Shown: positions 18,203-28,076 of the stretch, piece by piece
Layout of the letters: the number at the start of each line of letters is the position of its first letter
Numbering within the stretch: the first letter of the stretch is position 1
Assembly: GCA_023418475.1 (NCBI GenBank)
Contig: JAEZZO010000070.1
Coordinates: 15,340 to 79,339 of the forward strand
Direction of reading: 5' to 3'
Origin: Bacillota bacterium
GTDB taxonomy: Bacteria > Bacillota > Clostridia > Lachnospirales > Lachnospiraceae
DNA length: 64,000 nt
Notes under the pieces: model-generated
Databases searched by the model: none
The model's input: only the letters and a program-made list of their open reading frames with translations
What the model was told of the DNA's origin: nothing
Position numbers and translations under genes: made by a program

Positions 18203-19822
18203 ATGAAAAAAAGACCACACATTATTATATTTAATCCGGATGAGATGCGGGCAGATGCATTGTCACATCTTGGGAATCCGGCGGCAATCACTCCATATCT
18301 TGATGCTATGGCAGCGAAGGAAGCGGTTTCCTTCTCCAGGGCATACTGCCAGAATCCGGTATGTGTTCCTTCCAGATGCAGCTTTTTTACAGGGCTGTAT
18401 CCGCATGTGCATGGACATCGCACCATGAGCTATTTACTGCGTCCGGGTGAGGATTCCCTCTTAAAAGAATTAAAGGATGCCGGATACTATGTATGGATGA
18501 ATGACAGAAATGACTTGACAGCCGGCCAGATAAAAGGATGGAGTGAGAGCCATGCGGATGAAATCTATTATGGAGGGCAAAAACCGCATGGACCCGGACC
18601 GGTTGATGAAAATCTACGCGGTGAACCCGGATCGAAGCATTATTACTCGCATTTTGAGGGTAAGCTGGGAGTAGCTGATAATGGCAGACATTATAATGGA
18701 GATGATGAGGTCGTGGATGCGGCAATTGAGAGGATAACAAACCCTCCGGATGACCGCCCGATGTGCCTCTTTCTGGGATTGATCTATCCCCATACTCCGT
18801 ATGGTGTGGAAGAACCATATTATTCCTCTGTTTTACGGAATAAGTTAAAGGATAGAATAAAGCCGGACTTATGCAGCGGAAAGCCAAAAATGGAAAAATT
18901 AATAAGAGAATATAGCAATTTGGAGGATTATGCGGAAGCAGATTGGGACGAATTAAGGGCAGTCTATTTGGGAATGTGCATGAAGATTGATGAGCAATTT
19001 GGACGGCTTACCACGGCTTTGAAGAAAGCAGGAATTTATGATGACTGTGCTATTTTCTTCCTCAGTGATCATGGTGATTACACTGGTGATTATGGATTGG
19101 TGGAAAAAGCTCAGAATACTTTTGAGGACTGTTTGACAAAAGTTCCGCTTCTTATAAAACCTCCGAAGGCAATTTCAGTAGATCCGGGTGTCTCATCTTC
19201 CTTAACGGAGCTGGTAGATTTTTATGCAACCGTTATGGACTTTGCAGGAGTTACACCGAATCACACACAATTTGGCAAAAGTCTGCGTCCGGTAATGGAA
19301 GATCGGACCATCAGTATCAGAAAATATGCCTTCTGCGAAGGAGGGCGGCAGCCAGGGGAGCTGCATTGTGATGAATATCACAGCTATGGCTCTGGTGGTG
19401 CCCCACGTTCTATGGTCTATTGGCCAAAAATGGCGGCCCAAACCGATGAGGAAGCACATGCAAAAGGCATTATGATGAGAGGAGATCGTTATAAATATGT
19501 AAGCCGTACGTTAGGAATGGATGAATTATATGATATGGAAAAGGATCCGGATGAAACAAAGAACTTGATCTGTGAGCCGGAATTTCAGGAAATTATTAGA
19601 ATAATGCAATTTGATATGTTAAAGTGGCTCCAATCCACGGCGGATATTGTTCCCTATGAGTATGATCAACGTATGACACCGGAAATGACCTGGGCAAGAG
19701 TACGGGCACTTATAAGACCTGAGGAGGAACAGCAAGTAAAAGAAATGATTGCAAATGGAACACCGTTTGGGACTCTGATGGGGTATTGCAGAGAACAAGC
19801 TGCAAAGAATAAAGGGAAATAA
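18203..19822 (+). CDS. Cys-type sulfatase (cytoplasmic)
   Basis: Sulfatase of 539 residues with N-terminal N-P-D-E-M-R-A-D, formylglycine motif C-V-P-S-R (Cys54) and metal site L-S-D-H-G-D-Y-T-G-D-Y-G. No signal peptide. Two adjacent ATGs occur at 18200 and 18203; the second gives better spacing (6 nt) from AGGAGG. A glycine-rich insertion around residue 395 precedes the C-terminal D-E-L-Y-D-M-E-K-D-P-D-E-T segment that most sulfatases of this class have. It is in an operon with the upstream sulfatase. The substrate is unknown. Confidence 0.9.
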   Translation: MKKRPHIIIFNPDEMRADALSHLGNPAAITPYLDAMAAKEAVSFSRAYCQNPVCVPSRCSFFTGLYPHVHGHRTMSYLLRPGEDSLLKELKDAGYYVWMNDRNDLTAGQIKGWSESHADEIYYGGQKPHGPGPVDENLRGEPGSKHYYSHFEGKLGVADNGRHYNGDDEVVDAAIERITNPPDDRPMCLFLGLIYPHTPYGVEEPYYSSVLRNKLKDRIKPDLCSGKPKMEKLIREYSNLEDYAEADWDELRAVYLGMCMKIDEQFGRLTTALKKAGIYDDCAIFFLSDHGDYTGDYGLVEKAQNTFEDCLTKVPLLIKPPKAISVDPGVSSSLTELVDFYATVMDFAGVTPNHTQFGKSLRPVMEDRTISIRKYAFCEGGRQPGELHCDEYHSYGSGGAPRSMVYWPKMAAQTDEEAHAKGIMMRGDRYKYVSRTLGMDELYDMEKDPDETKNLICEPEFQEIIRIMQFDMLKWLQSTADIVPYEYDQRMTPEMTWARVRALIRPEEEQQVKEMIANGTPFGTLMGYCREQAAKNKGK

Positions 19823-20049
19823 ACAATTGGAGTATCTTTGATATAAAGATAGAACGGTATTTCGATAATACTGGATGGAATTAGGATATTCTAATACATA
19901 GTAATGTCGTAATAAACGGAAATAGCGAAATTTGAGACGGAAAAACGGTAGAGGTAAACTTGAGGAATAAATATAATTATTTTATCGACAGTAATAAAAA
20001 AGAAGATAAAAAGAACATAAAAGGTAAAAAAGAAAGGTTGAGAAAAATA

Positions 20050-21552
20050 ATGCCGGAAAAAAGTAAAATCCTTGTTGAAGTAAAGGACATGAGTAAAAAT
20101 TTCGGTGTGACCATTGCACTATCACACGTAGATTTTTCTGTAAAAACAGGCGAGATCCGTGGGTTAATTGGAGAAAATGGATCCGGCAAGTCTACGGTTT
20201 CGTCAATCATAGCAGGCTTTCAGACAGCAAGCAGTGGAAGTATGTTATATGAAGGGAAGGATTGGAAGCCGGAAACTGTACTGGATGCGCAGGAGGCCGG
20301 CATTGGAATGATTGTACAGGAAGCAGGTACAATACCTAATATTTCAGTTGCAGAAAATATTTTTTTAGGAAACTACAAGAAATTTAAGAAAGGTTTTCTG
20401 ATTGACAAAAAGGCAATGATTGCGGAAGCCAGAAAAGCATTGGATAAGATAGGAGTAAAAGACATCAATCCGGCACACCCGGCAGGTATGTATGATATGC
20501 AGGAGCGTAAGCTGATTGAGGTAGCCAAATGCATGTATCATGATCCGAAACTTTTAATTGTGGACGAGACTACTACGGCACTTTCACAGCGAGGAAGAGA
20601 CATCATTTATAAGATTATGCATGATATTGCTGATGATGGAAGAGCTGTTATGATTATCAGTCATGATCTGAATGAGATGATGGAGCAATGTGATACTCTT
20701 ACGGTACTTAGGGATGGAGTTATTATTGATAATATCGCGAAAGAGAACTTTGACCCGGATGATATCAAACAGAAAATGGTAGGCCGTGAAATTAAGGGTC
20801 ATTATTATCGTGTGGATAATGACGGGTTTGAATCAGAGGTGGTACTGAAAGCAAACTATATCACAACGATGAAAAGTATACTCTGTCTTAATATGGAGTT
20901 ACATAAGAAGGAGATACTTGGAATAGGTGGACTGTCGGATTGCGGTATGCATACTCTCGGGCGGGCTTTATACGGCCTTGAGGAAGTGGTTGATGGACAG
21001 GTGGTACTTACAAAGGAGAAAACTGTGATCAAGAATGCGCAGATTGCATTCAAAAACGGAATGGGGTATGTATCTAAAAACCGTGATACGGAATCATTGG
21101 AATTAAATGCTTCAATCTACTCCAATATTGCCTCCACAGGCTATGACAAAAATAATATCGGTCCCTTTATTAGCTCAAAAAAAGAGAAAAGCTATGTGGA
21201 TAAGCAGATTAAGGCATTGAGAATTAAATGTCAGAATGCTTATCAACCGGTTAGTGCACTTTCTGGAGGGAATAAGCAGAAGGTAGTATTCGGAAAATGG
21301 TGTGCAGATGATGCAGACGTATTGATCCTGGACTGCCCGACCCGTGGGGTGGATATCGGTGTAAAAGCAGCAATGTACCAGCTGATCTATGAGATGAAGC
21401 AGGCTGGTAAATCAATTATAATGATTTCTGAGGAATTACCGGAATTAATGGGAATGTGTGACAGAATGTTGATAATGCGAGAAGGACAGATTTCAGGAGA
21501 ATTCTACCGCAATGAATATGATGATCGTAAATTGATTGAATGTATGATTTAA
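20050..21552 (+). CDS. Sugar ABC transporter ATPase, double-domain RbsA/MglA type
   Basis: ATPase of 500 residues with two ABC cassettes. The first has Walker A G-E-N-G-S-G-K-S-T, a degenerate signature (M-Q-E-R-K) and Walker B L-L-I-V-D-E-T-T-T-A-L-S. The second lacks a standard Walker A, as usual for this family, but keeps the signature L-S-G-G-N-K-Q-K and Walker B V-L-I-L-D-C-P-T-R-G-V-D-I-G. The ATG at 20050 gives the family's typical length; an in-frame TTG at 19960 would add a lysine-rich stretch outside the family. It energises the two permeases downstream; the permease RBS overlaps its stop. The gap 19823-20049 holds small palindromes but no clear terminator. Confidence 0.9.
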   Translation: MPEKSKILVEVKDMSKNFGVTIALSHVDFSVKTGEIRGLIGENGSGKSTVSSIIAGFQTASSGSMLYEGKDWKPETVLDAQEAGIGMIVQEAGTIPNISVAENIFLGNYKKFKKGFLIDKKAMIAEARKALDKIGVKDINPAHPAGMYDMQERKLIEVAKCMYHDPKLLIVDETTTALSQRGRDIIYKIMHDIADDGRAVMIISHDLNEMMEQCDTLTVLRDGVIIDNIAKENFDPDDIKQKMVGREIKGHYYRVDNDGFESEVVLKANYITTMKSILCLNMELHKKEILGIGGLSDCGMHTLGRALYGLEEVVDGQVVLTKEKTVIKNAQIAFKNGMGYVSKNRDTESLELNASIYSNIASTGYDKNNIGPFISSKKEKSYVDKQIKALRIKCQNAYQPVSALSGGNKQKVVFGKWCADDADVLILDCPTRGVDIGVKAAMYQLIYEMKQAGKSIIMISEELPELMGMCDRMLIMREGQISGEFYRNEYDDRKLIECMI

Positions 21553-21563
21553 GGAGGTGATAA

Positions 21564-22577
21564 ATGATGGATACATTTTCAGAGAATAATGAAAAAGAAC
21601 TTCAATTGAGCTTTAAGGAACGGATTTCTATATTAAGGAGCAACCGGTATTTTTTACTTGCATTTCCATTTGTTTCTCTGGCTCTCATTATATTGATCTT
21701 TGGAATTGCTACACAGGGAACTTTTTTTAAAACATCTGTTTTAACAGGAATTTTAAGTCAGGCAATTATCATAGGAACCTGTGCAACCGGAATATCCTTT
21801 GTCTATTCCAACGGGAATCTGGATATTTCAATTGGAGCTGTATTGGGACTGGGCGCTACATTCGGAGTAATGGTTTATGCCACCACCGGATCAGTTTTAC
21901 TTATGATTGTTGTATCGATTTTTGCATCAATGCTACTGATGCTCTTTAACTGTACGATGAGTGTTGTATTTAATATTAAAACAATTACGGTTGCTATTGT
22001 GGTAACTCAGATTTACGGTGCCATTACAACTATATTAATTGGTGGTGCCGGAAAGATTGAAATTGATTATAAGATAGCTGCAGCACTGGAAGATGGAGGA
22101 TTTCGTTACATTGCATTTTTCGCATATTTTCTGCTTTGTCTGGTGATATTTCATTCAACGAAAATAGGACGTACGCTCAGGATACTTGGGGGAAATGAAA
22201 ATTGTGCAAAACAGACAGGTATGTCCAATTCAAGAGCAACCTATATTAGTTTTCTTATGGCCGGTTTGGGAATAGGTGTAGCAGCAATCTTTAGTATCAT
22301 CAATGTTTCAGCGGTATCTGTCGAAACGGGAAGTGGTCTTGGAATGGATGTCATGCTCGCAACCGTACTTGGAGGAATGTCTATATTTGGTGGATCACGA
22401 TCAAATTCTTATGCAGGTCTGATTGGAGCACTCACAGTTGCTGCACTGAATAAAGGACTTTTAATGGTAGGAGTTTCATCCGCAATGATACAAGGGATAC
22501 GAGGTGTAATATTTTTACTTTTGGTATATCTAAATAGTGAAAGACAAAATCTATTGCCATCCCGTATGCAGTTCTAG
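21564..22577 (+). CDS. Sugar ABC transporter permease, RbsC type (first of two)
   Basis: Inner-membrane permease of 337 residues with 8-10 hydrophobic segments and the family motif G-N-L-D-I-S-I-G-A-V-L-G-L-G. A G-G-N-E-N-C-A-K-Q-T-G stretch marks the cytoplasmic coupling region, and G-G-M-S-I-F-G-G lies near the C-terminus. A strong AAGGAGGTGA precedes paired ATGs at 21564 and 21567. With the second permease at 23958 it probably forms a heterodimer. Confidence 0.9.
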   Translation: MMDTFSENNEKELQLSFKERISILRSNRYFLLAFPFVSLALIILIFGIATQGTFFKTSVLTGILSQAIIIGTCATGISFVYSNGNLDISIGAVLGLGATFGVMVYATTGSVLLMIVVSIFASMLLMLFNCTMSVVFNIKTITVAIVVTQIYGAITTILIGGAGKIEIDYKIAAALEDGGFRYIAFFAYFLLCLVIFHSTKIGRTLRILGGNENCAKQTGMSNSRATYISFLMAGLGIGVAAIFSIINVSAVSVETGSGLGMDVMLATVLGGMSIFGGSRSNSYAGLIGALTVAALNKGLLMVGVSSAMIQGIRGVIFLLLVYLNSERQNLLPSRMQF

Positions 22578-22610
22578 TTAGTGTTATTTAAATTAAAATA
22601 AAAGGAGATT

Positions 22611-23924
22611 ATGAAAATGAAAAAAGCAAAACGTTTCTTGGCAGTTTTACTTAGTATGGTAATGATAACCGGCAGTTTGACCGGATGCGGAAAAAATTCC
22701 GCAAGTAATGCAAATGATGGCGGAAGTACAGATAATGCAAAACCGACTGAGGCGGCGGCAGATGCACAGGGGACATCTAAAAAGGATACGTATGTGATTG
22801 GTATCGCAGAGGCGCAGTCCAATGATGAGGTTTCAATCAGAAGAAGCTATTTGGAAAATTATATAGCTAAGAATTACAATGTTAAGTTTATATTCTCTGA
22901 GCAATGTTCAGATGATGCGGCAACAAAATCATTCATTGAAAACTGTATTGATTCCGGGGCCAATGCGATTATTGATTTTAAATCTGGTACGGCTCAGATG
23001 GCTCAGCTGTGTAAGGATAATGGATTGGTATATACCTTCAATGGTAATCCGGCAGGCAACCCGACTCTGATGGATACTTCACTGGATAATTTCACTGGCT
23101 TTGTTGGGGCTGACAATATACAAACGGCGGAATTATTTTCCGATTGGTTAAATAACAATGTCAGTGCAGACGGAGCAGAAGGATTTTTAGTCAGTACAAG
23201 CTTAGCTTCGTCAGGTAATACACAGCATGTGGAAATTACGCGTGCAATACTGGAAGGTTTACAGAGTAAATATAGTCTTACTTATGAAAAAAATATAGAC
23301 GACTTAATTGCTAGCACAGATACGATGGATGCTAAAAATGATAAAGGTATTTTAATTACTTTATATCCCGGCTCCCCGAATAAGGAAACTTGGCTTCCGG
23401 GTGTTTCTTCCCTGATACAATCCGGTAAATATGGTATCTTTATGAGCTCAGGACAGACCTACAATCAATCTGCAACTGTGGTAAACGAAGTGGAAAGTGC
23501 CTTGAAAATGAATATTAAAGTGGCAAGCGTTGGTGCATTAGGCAACACTTTAACAACTGCTTTTAATACAAAGGATCCAAGCGGAAATCCAAGTGTGGAT
23601 CTGGTTACTGTAAAATCGGTTTCTTTGTTATCAGCCACACTTTTTGCAATAACCTATAATGCTTTAGAGGGCGCTAATAAACAATGTGCCAGAACGGCGG
23701 AAGGAATGCCTTATAATTTCCTGTTTTCCATGATTGCAGTGTCAAGCCCTGAGCAGTTGGCACAAATGGAAGGCTGGGATGATAAGGATACCCAGAACTG
23801 GATTGCAAATACGGATATCATTGATTCTATGCTGGTAACTAAAAATCCGAAGGTTACTGCTGATACCATTCAGAATTTCCTCAGTTCACTAAATTTTGAC
23901 ACCATCAAATCCATGATGAAATAG
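22611..23924 (+). CDS. Sugar-binding lipoprotein, RbsB-like (type 1 periplasmic-binding fold)
   Basis: Predicted lipoprotein of 437 residues with a signal peptide and L-T-G-C lipobox near residue 26. A Ser/Asn/Gly-rich linker follows, then a Peripla_BP_4-type binding domain beginning I-G-I-A-E-A-Q-S-N-D-E-V. The family is usually about 300-340 residues, so this one is somewhat larger. It lies between the two permease genes of the Rbs-type importer and should deliver its ligand to them. Placement among six sulfatases suggests a sulfated mono- or oligosaccharide ligand, an inference from context only. Start at 22611 follows AAGGAG. Confidence 0.88.
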   Translation: MKMKKAKRFLAVLLSMVMITGSLTGCGKNSASNANDGGSTDNAKPTEAAADAQGTSKKDTYVIGIAEAQSNDEVSIRRSYLENYIAKNYNVKFIFSEQCSDDAATKSFIENCIDSGANAIIDFKSGTAQMAQLCKDNGLVYTFNGNPAGNPTLMDTSLDNFTGFVGADNIQTAELFSDWLNNNVSADGAEGFLVSTSLASSGNTQHVEITRAILEGLQSKYSLTYEKNIDDLIASTDTMDAKNDKGILITLYPGSPNKETWLPGVSSLIQSGKYGIFMSSGQTYNQSATVVNEVESALKMNIKVASVGALGNTLTTAFNTKDPSGNPSVDLVTVKSVSLLSATLFAITYNALEGANKQCARTAEGMPYNFLFSMIAVSSPEQLAQMEGWDDKDTQNWIANTDIIDSMLVTKNPKVTADTIQNFLSSLNFDTIKSMMK

Positions 23925-23957
23925 AGGACTTAAATCCGGTAGGAAGGATGAGTAATA

Positions 23958-25007
23958 ATGAATAAAATCAACAGTTTTCAGAAAAAACATGCGATGTTAT
24001 TTAATATAATCTTTACTGCAGCTGTTCCTATGACTGTCTGGCTGGTAATGGAATTATTGAATAGCTCCATTGTAGGAGTGCATACCATGGCCTCTGCCCT
24101 AGACTGGACAGCACTCATGCGTAACCTGGCTTCTTCCTTCTGTTTTGCATTGGGATTGAATTGTAATCTCCAGCTGGGACGTATGGATACTTCAACCGGT
24201 TCGCAGATGTATCTGGCTTGTATCTTCGGAGGAAATATTGCTCTAGCACTTGATCTTGGCGGTATTGGAGTGATGGTATTCAGCCTTATACTCGGAATGA
24301 TTGCAGGCGGCTTTGCAGGATTTTTATTTATAAAACTTAGAATATTGCCAATGGTACTTGGACTAGGACTTTCACTGGTTTATGAATGTATTTCCTTCAG
24401 TGCTTATGATCAGCAGGGGTTAAATTTGTTCGGCAAGCCGGGAGTGGGCATTTTATCCAATAAACTTTTTATCTTCGTCGTATGCATCATTATCATTCTG
24501 GTTATGACCTATTTATTTCAATATAGCCCGTTTGGCTATAATCGACGTGCCATTCAGGGAAATCAGAAGCTTGCGAATGATTCAGGGATAAATATTTTTA
24601 AAAATGCTTTTTTATGCTATGTAACTGCAGGTGCACTTGTTTCCATAGCAGGGGTATTTGATACCGCATACAAAAGTTCTTTGGTACCGGTACTTGGTAT
24701 GAGTTCGAATTCAACTGTATTTGCTAACATGTTTCCCATGGCGGTTGGAATGTGGCTGAGCCGTAGAACGAATCCGGTAATTGGTGTATTGGCAGGATCA
24801 ATCAGTGTGCAGTTGCTGGTCATTGGATTATCTAAATTTACGAATGTCGGAATGAGCAGTTATCTGCAGACCTGCATTAAGTATTCTGTTTGGTTGATTT
24901 TTATGATATATCGTATGAATGAACATAAGCTGAAATATTATAGAGCCCGCAGAGCCAGAGTAGAACTTGCTAAGTCAGTTCGAAAAGAAGGCTTGGCAGC
25001 AGCATAG
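23958..25007 (+). CDS. Sugar ABC transporter permease, RbsC type (second of two)
   Basis: Permease of 349 residues with about nine membrane segments. N-C-N-L-Q-L-G-R-M-D-T-S-T-G replaces the usual N-L-D-L-S-V-G motif, showing it is a divergent paralog of the 21564 permease. The cytoplasmic loop has I-Q-G-N-Q-K-L-A-N-D-S-G-I. Its C-terminus is basic. It follows the receptor gene by 33 bp and completes the importer (ATPase, permease, receptor, permease). A terminator follows at once. Confidence 0.88.
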   Translation: MNKINSFQKKHAMLFNIIFTAAVPMTVWLVMELLNSSIVGVHTMASALDWTALMRNLASSFCFALGLNCNLQLGRMDTSTGSQMYLACIFGGNIALALDLGGIGVMVFSLILGMIAGGFAGFLFIKLRILPMVLGLGLSLVYECISFSAYDQQGLNLFGKPGVGILSNKLFIFVVCIIIILVMTYLFQYSPFGYNRRAIQGNQKLANDSGINIFKNAFLCYVTAGALVSIAGVFDTAYKSSLVPVLGMSSNSTVFANMFPMAVGMWLSRRTNPVIGVLAGSISVQLLVIGLSKFTNVGMSSYLQTCIKYSVWLIFMIYRMNEHKLKYYRARRARVELAKSVRKEGLAAA

Positions 25008-25027
25008 GAAGAAATATATGTAATAGG

Positions 25028-25064
25028 AAATGGTGGCGGGAGAAAAACCGCTGCCATTTTCATT
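25028..25064 (+). terminator. Terminator after the Rbs-type importer operon
   Basis: AAATGGTGGCGG pairs with CCGCTGCCATTT (two G-U pairs) around an 8-nt loop, followed by T-rich sequence, between the permease and the next sulfatase. The next gene's RBS (AAGGAG) lies right after it, so readthrough into the sulfatase is possible. Confidence 0.65.
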
Positions 25065-25076
25065 AAGGAGATTAGC

Positions 25077-26450
25077 ATGGAAAAAAAGTGGAATATTCTA
25101 ATGATTATGGCGGATCAGTTTCGTCTTACGACAATGGATGGCATGGGAGATGCTATTGAGACTCCTAATATTAAAAGAATTATGGATAGAGGGGTTGTAT
25201 TTGATCAGGCAAGCTGTACATGCCCCTTATGTACACCGAGCAGAGCATCTCTTGCAACCGGAAAGCTGCCGCACCGCTGTGGGGTTGTGGTTCACGATGC
25301 TTCTTTACCGCCGGAGGTACCAACCTACTATCAGGAACTGAGAAAGGCAGGATACCGGGTTGGTGTCGCAGGAAAAACAGACTTGCATAAGGATATCAGA
25401 TACTGGGGAGTGAACGGCAATCTACCGATTATGTATCATTTTGGTTTTACGGATGTATTTGAAACAGAAGGGAAAATGAACTTTGCCTGGCTGGTAAAGG
25501 ATCAGGAGGGAAATAATCTGCCTCAGGGACCTTATCAGAAGTATCTAAATGATAAAAATGAATTGAATGAGATTAGTGATGATTATCTGGCGAGATTAAG
25601 AAAATATCCCAAATTTTACGCGGAGCCTTCCGTACTTCACAATGCTGAGGATTTTCAGGATTCCTTTATAGGGAGAAAGGCGGCAGATTGGCTTGACAGT
25701 GTGGAGGACGATGTACCGTGGCACTATTTTGTAAGCTTTGCGGGACCGCATAATCCCTGGGATCCGCCGATGGAAGAGCTTGAGAAACAGATGGATAAAA
25801 TATTCCCGGAAGCAATACAGGATTTAGTGGAAGAAAAGCCGGTATGGGTCAAGAAGCGGGCGCAAATTCAAACAAAAGGAATGACAAAACAGGATTTGCA
25901 GAAGCTGAAGCGGTCCTATGCGGCCTCTGTAGGTGTAATTGATGATTGGATCGGTAAATTACTGGATATCCTGGAACGCAGAGAATTAACGCAGAATACA
26001 GTTGTAATATTCTGCGCGGATCATGGTGAAATGTTGGCGGATCATGGCCTTTTAGAAAAGAAGTGCATGTATGAAGCTTCACTAAGAATACCCCTTGTGG
26101 TTAGTGCTCCATGGATGAAGCAGAGAAAAGACAGCAGCGCACTCGCCCAGCTGATGGATCTCGCCCCGACCTGCCTGGAACTTGCAGGACTAAATTATAA
26201 CAGGGAGGATATGGATGCAAGATCTCTTCTGCCAATATTGGAAGGCAGGGAGGAAGCCTTGCGGCCTGCCCAGATCAGTGAATTAATTAATTGCCAGATG
26301 GTTTTCGACGGACAATATAAGTGGATACGTAACTGGAATGACTTGGATGAATTATATGATCTAAAGGCTGATCCGAGTGAGCTCCATAACCTGATCCATG
26401 AACGACCTGCTATAGCAAAGGATCTGATGAAGTATACATTCTGGCAATAG
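25077..26450 (+). CDS. Cys-type sulfatase (cytoplasmic)
   Basis: Sulfatase of 457 residues, the smallest of the six. N-terminal M-A-D-Q-F-R binds metal, the formylglycine motif is C-T-P-S-R with Cys52, and the second metal site is C-A-D-H-G-E-M-L-A-D-H-G. The C-terminus has the usual D-E-L-Y-D-L-K-A-D-P-S-E-L-H-N-L block. No signal peptide. AAGGAG lies 8 nt before the ATG. The M-x-A-D-Q start and compact size resemble choline-sulfatase-like and iduronate-sulfatase-like cytoplasmic enzymes, but the substrate cannot be fixed. Confidence 0.91.
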   Translation: MEKKWNILMIMADQFRLTTMDGMGDAIETPNIKRIMDRGVVFDQASCTCPLCTPSRASLATGKLPHRCGVVVHDASLPPEVPTYYQELRKAGYRVGVAGKTDLHKDIRYWGVNGNLPIMYHFGFTDVFETEGKMNFAWLVKDQEGNNLPQGPYQKYLNDKNELNEISDDYLARLRKYPKFYAEPSVLHNAEDFQDSFIGRKAADWLDSVEDDVPWHYFVSFAGPHNPWDPPMEELEKQMDKIFPEAIQDLVEEKPVWVKKRAQIQTKGMTKQDLQKLKRSYAASVGVIDDWIGKLLDILERRELTQNTVVIFCADHGEMLADHGLLEKKCMYEASLRIPLVVSAPWMKQRKDSSALAQLMDLAPTCLELAGLNYNREDMDARSLLPILEGREEALRPAQISELINCQMVFDGQYKWIRNWNDLDELYDLKADPSELHNLIHERPAIAKDLMKYTFWQ

Positions 26451-26552
26451 GATAAAAGGATTTGAATGCCGGTGAAAATATTCTAGGCTTTTGACTCCCG
26501 AATTATAAAAGCAATTACCGATATAGTAAGATAAGTGAAGGAGAGAGTAGAT

Positions 26553-28058
26553 ATGAAAGCAATTATGGTTATGTTTGACTCCCTTCGCAGGGATTTACTT
26601 CCCTGTTATGGGGAAACACTTCTTGATCTGCCTAATTTTAAGCGTCTGGCAGAACGTAGTGCAATATTTGATCATTCTTATGTTTCCTCCATGCCCTGTA
26701 TGCCGGCAAGAAGAGAAATACATACGGGCAGAGCAAATTTTTTGCATCGTTCCTGGAGCCCTTTGGAACCCTTTGACGATTCTATGCCTGCAATATTAAC
26801 AGGAGCGGGTGTAAGAACTCATTTGGCTACCGATCATTTTCATTATTTGCAGGATGGCGGTGCCACCTATCATCACCGTTATCAGACCTGGGAATGTTAT
26901 AGAGGACAGGAGAATGATGCATGGATTCCAGAGTCAGAACCACATCCGACAGAGTTTGCGCCATGCATCTTAAGCGGAGAATACCTGGAGGGAACAATTC
27001 GCGGTATGAGAGCCAGAGGCGGATGGCAGAATATTGTAAACAGAAGGGCAAGATGCAATGGTGAAAAGGATTATGCACAAACCTTGACCTTTGAGAATGG
27101 ACTTGATTTTATTAAGCGGAATGCAGAAAATGACAGCTGGTTTGTACAGATAGAAACCTTTGATCCACATGAGCCCTTTGACGCTCCGGATGGTTTAGAC
27201 AGAAAGTGGTTTGACCCTGACCAGCCATTTACAGAGGACTGGCCGCCTTATGCACCGGTTCGCGAGAGTGCAGAGGTTGTTGATAATGTAAGAAAGAAAT
27301 ACTATGCCTCCATGGAATTTTGTGATAAAAACCTGGGACATGTATTGGACGCGATGGACCGGTATGACCTATGGAAAGATACCATGTTGATTGTCAATAC
27401 AGATCATGGCTTTTTCCTGGGCGAACATGCCTGGTGGGGGAAGGGACCTATGCCAGATTATCAGGAGCTGGTACATACACCGTTTTTTATCTGGGATCCC
27501 CGTAGTAAAATCTGTGGTGAGCACCGTAATTCCCTGGTACAGACAATTGATATAGCACCTACTTTACTGGAGTTTTTCGGAATTGAAATCCCAAAGGATA
27601 TGATAGGAAAAGCACTGGTTAATACAATTGCAAAGGATGAGCCGGTGCGGCAATATGGAATCATGGGATATTACGGGGGATCGATTAATATCACAGATGG
27701 AAGGTATATGCTAATGAAGGCAGTTACACATCCGGAAAACCCATGTTATGAATATACGCAGATGCCTACCCATATGAATAGTGTCTTCTCAGTGAAGGAG
27801 ATGCAGAGTATGGAAATAGTCCCTCCCTTTGGATTTACGAAAGGGACTCCGCTTATGAAAATAATACCTGACCGTATCATGTGGGAGAGAAAATTAAAGA
27901 ACGATTTGTTATACGATTTGAAAACAGATTACGATCAGGAGAAACCAATTGAGGATGAAAATACTCTTGAACGCATGGAAAAAGCTCTTTTGCATATTAT
28001 GAAGGAATACGAGGCACCGGAAGAGATATATAAACGATATGATTTTGGACGCAGATAA
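26553..28058 (+). CDS. Cys-type sulfatase (cytoplasmic)
   Basis: Sulfatase of 501 residues. M-F-D-S-L-R-R-D-L-L-P at the N-terminus provides metal ligands, the formylglycine motif is C-M-P-A-R with Cys49, and N-T-D-H-G-F-F-L-G-E-H completes the metal site. A W-W-G-K-G-P-M-P-D-Y-Q-E insertion after it is typical of heparan-type sulfatases and related cytoplasmic forms. The ATG at 26553 follows AAGGAGAG; the GTG at 26535 lies inside that RBS region. The C-terminal D-L-L-Y-D-L-K-T-D-Y-D-Q-E block confirms full length. The next sulfatase starts 18 bp downstream. Confidence 0.91.
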   Translation: MKAIMVMFDSLRRDLLPCYGETLLDLPNFKRLAERSAIFDHSYVSSMPCMPARREIHTGRANFLHRSWSPLEPFDDSMPAILTGAGVRTHLATDHFHYLQDGGATYHHRYQTWECYRGQENDAWIPESEPHPTEFAPCILSGEYLEGTIRGMRARGGWQNIVNRRARCNGEKDYAQTLTFENGLDFIKRNAENDSWFVQIETFDPHEPFDAPDGLDRKWFDPDQPFTEDWPPYAPVRESAEVVDNVRKKYYASMEFCDKNLGHVLDAMDRYDLWKDTMLIVNTDHGFFLGEHAWWGKGPMPDYQELVHTPFFIWDPRSKICGEHRNSLVQTIDIAPTLLEFFGIEIPKDMIGKALVNTIAKDEPVRQYGIMGYYGGSINITDGRYMLMKAVTHPENPCYEYTQMPTHMNSVFSVKEMQSMEIVPPFGFTKGTPLMKIIPDRIMWERKLKNDLLYDLKTDYDQEKPIEDENTLERMEKALLHIMKEYEAPEEIYKRYDFGRR

Positions 28059-28076
28059 GTAAGGAGGGATTTGGCA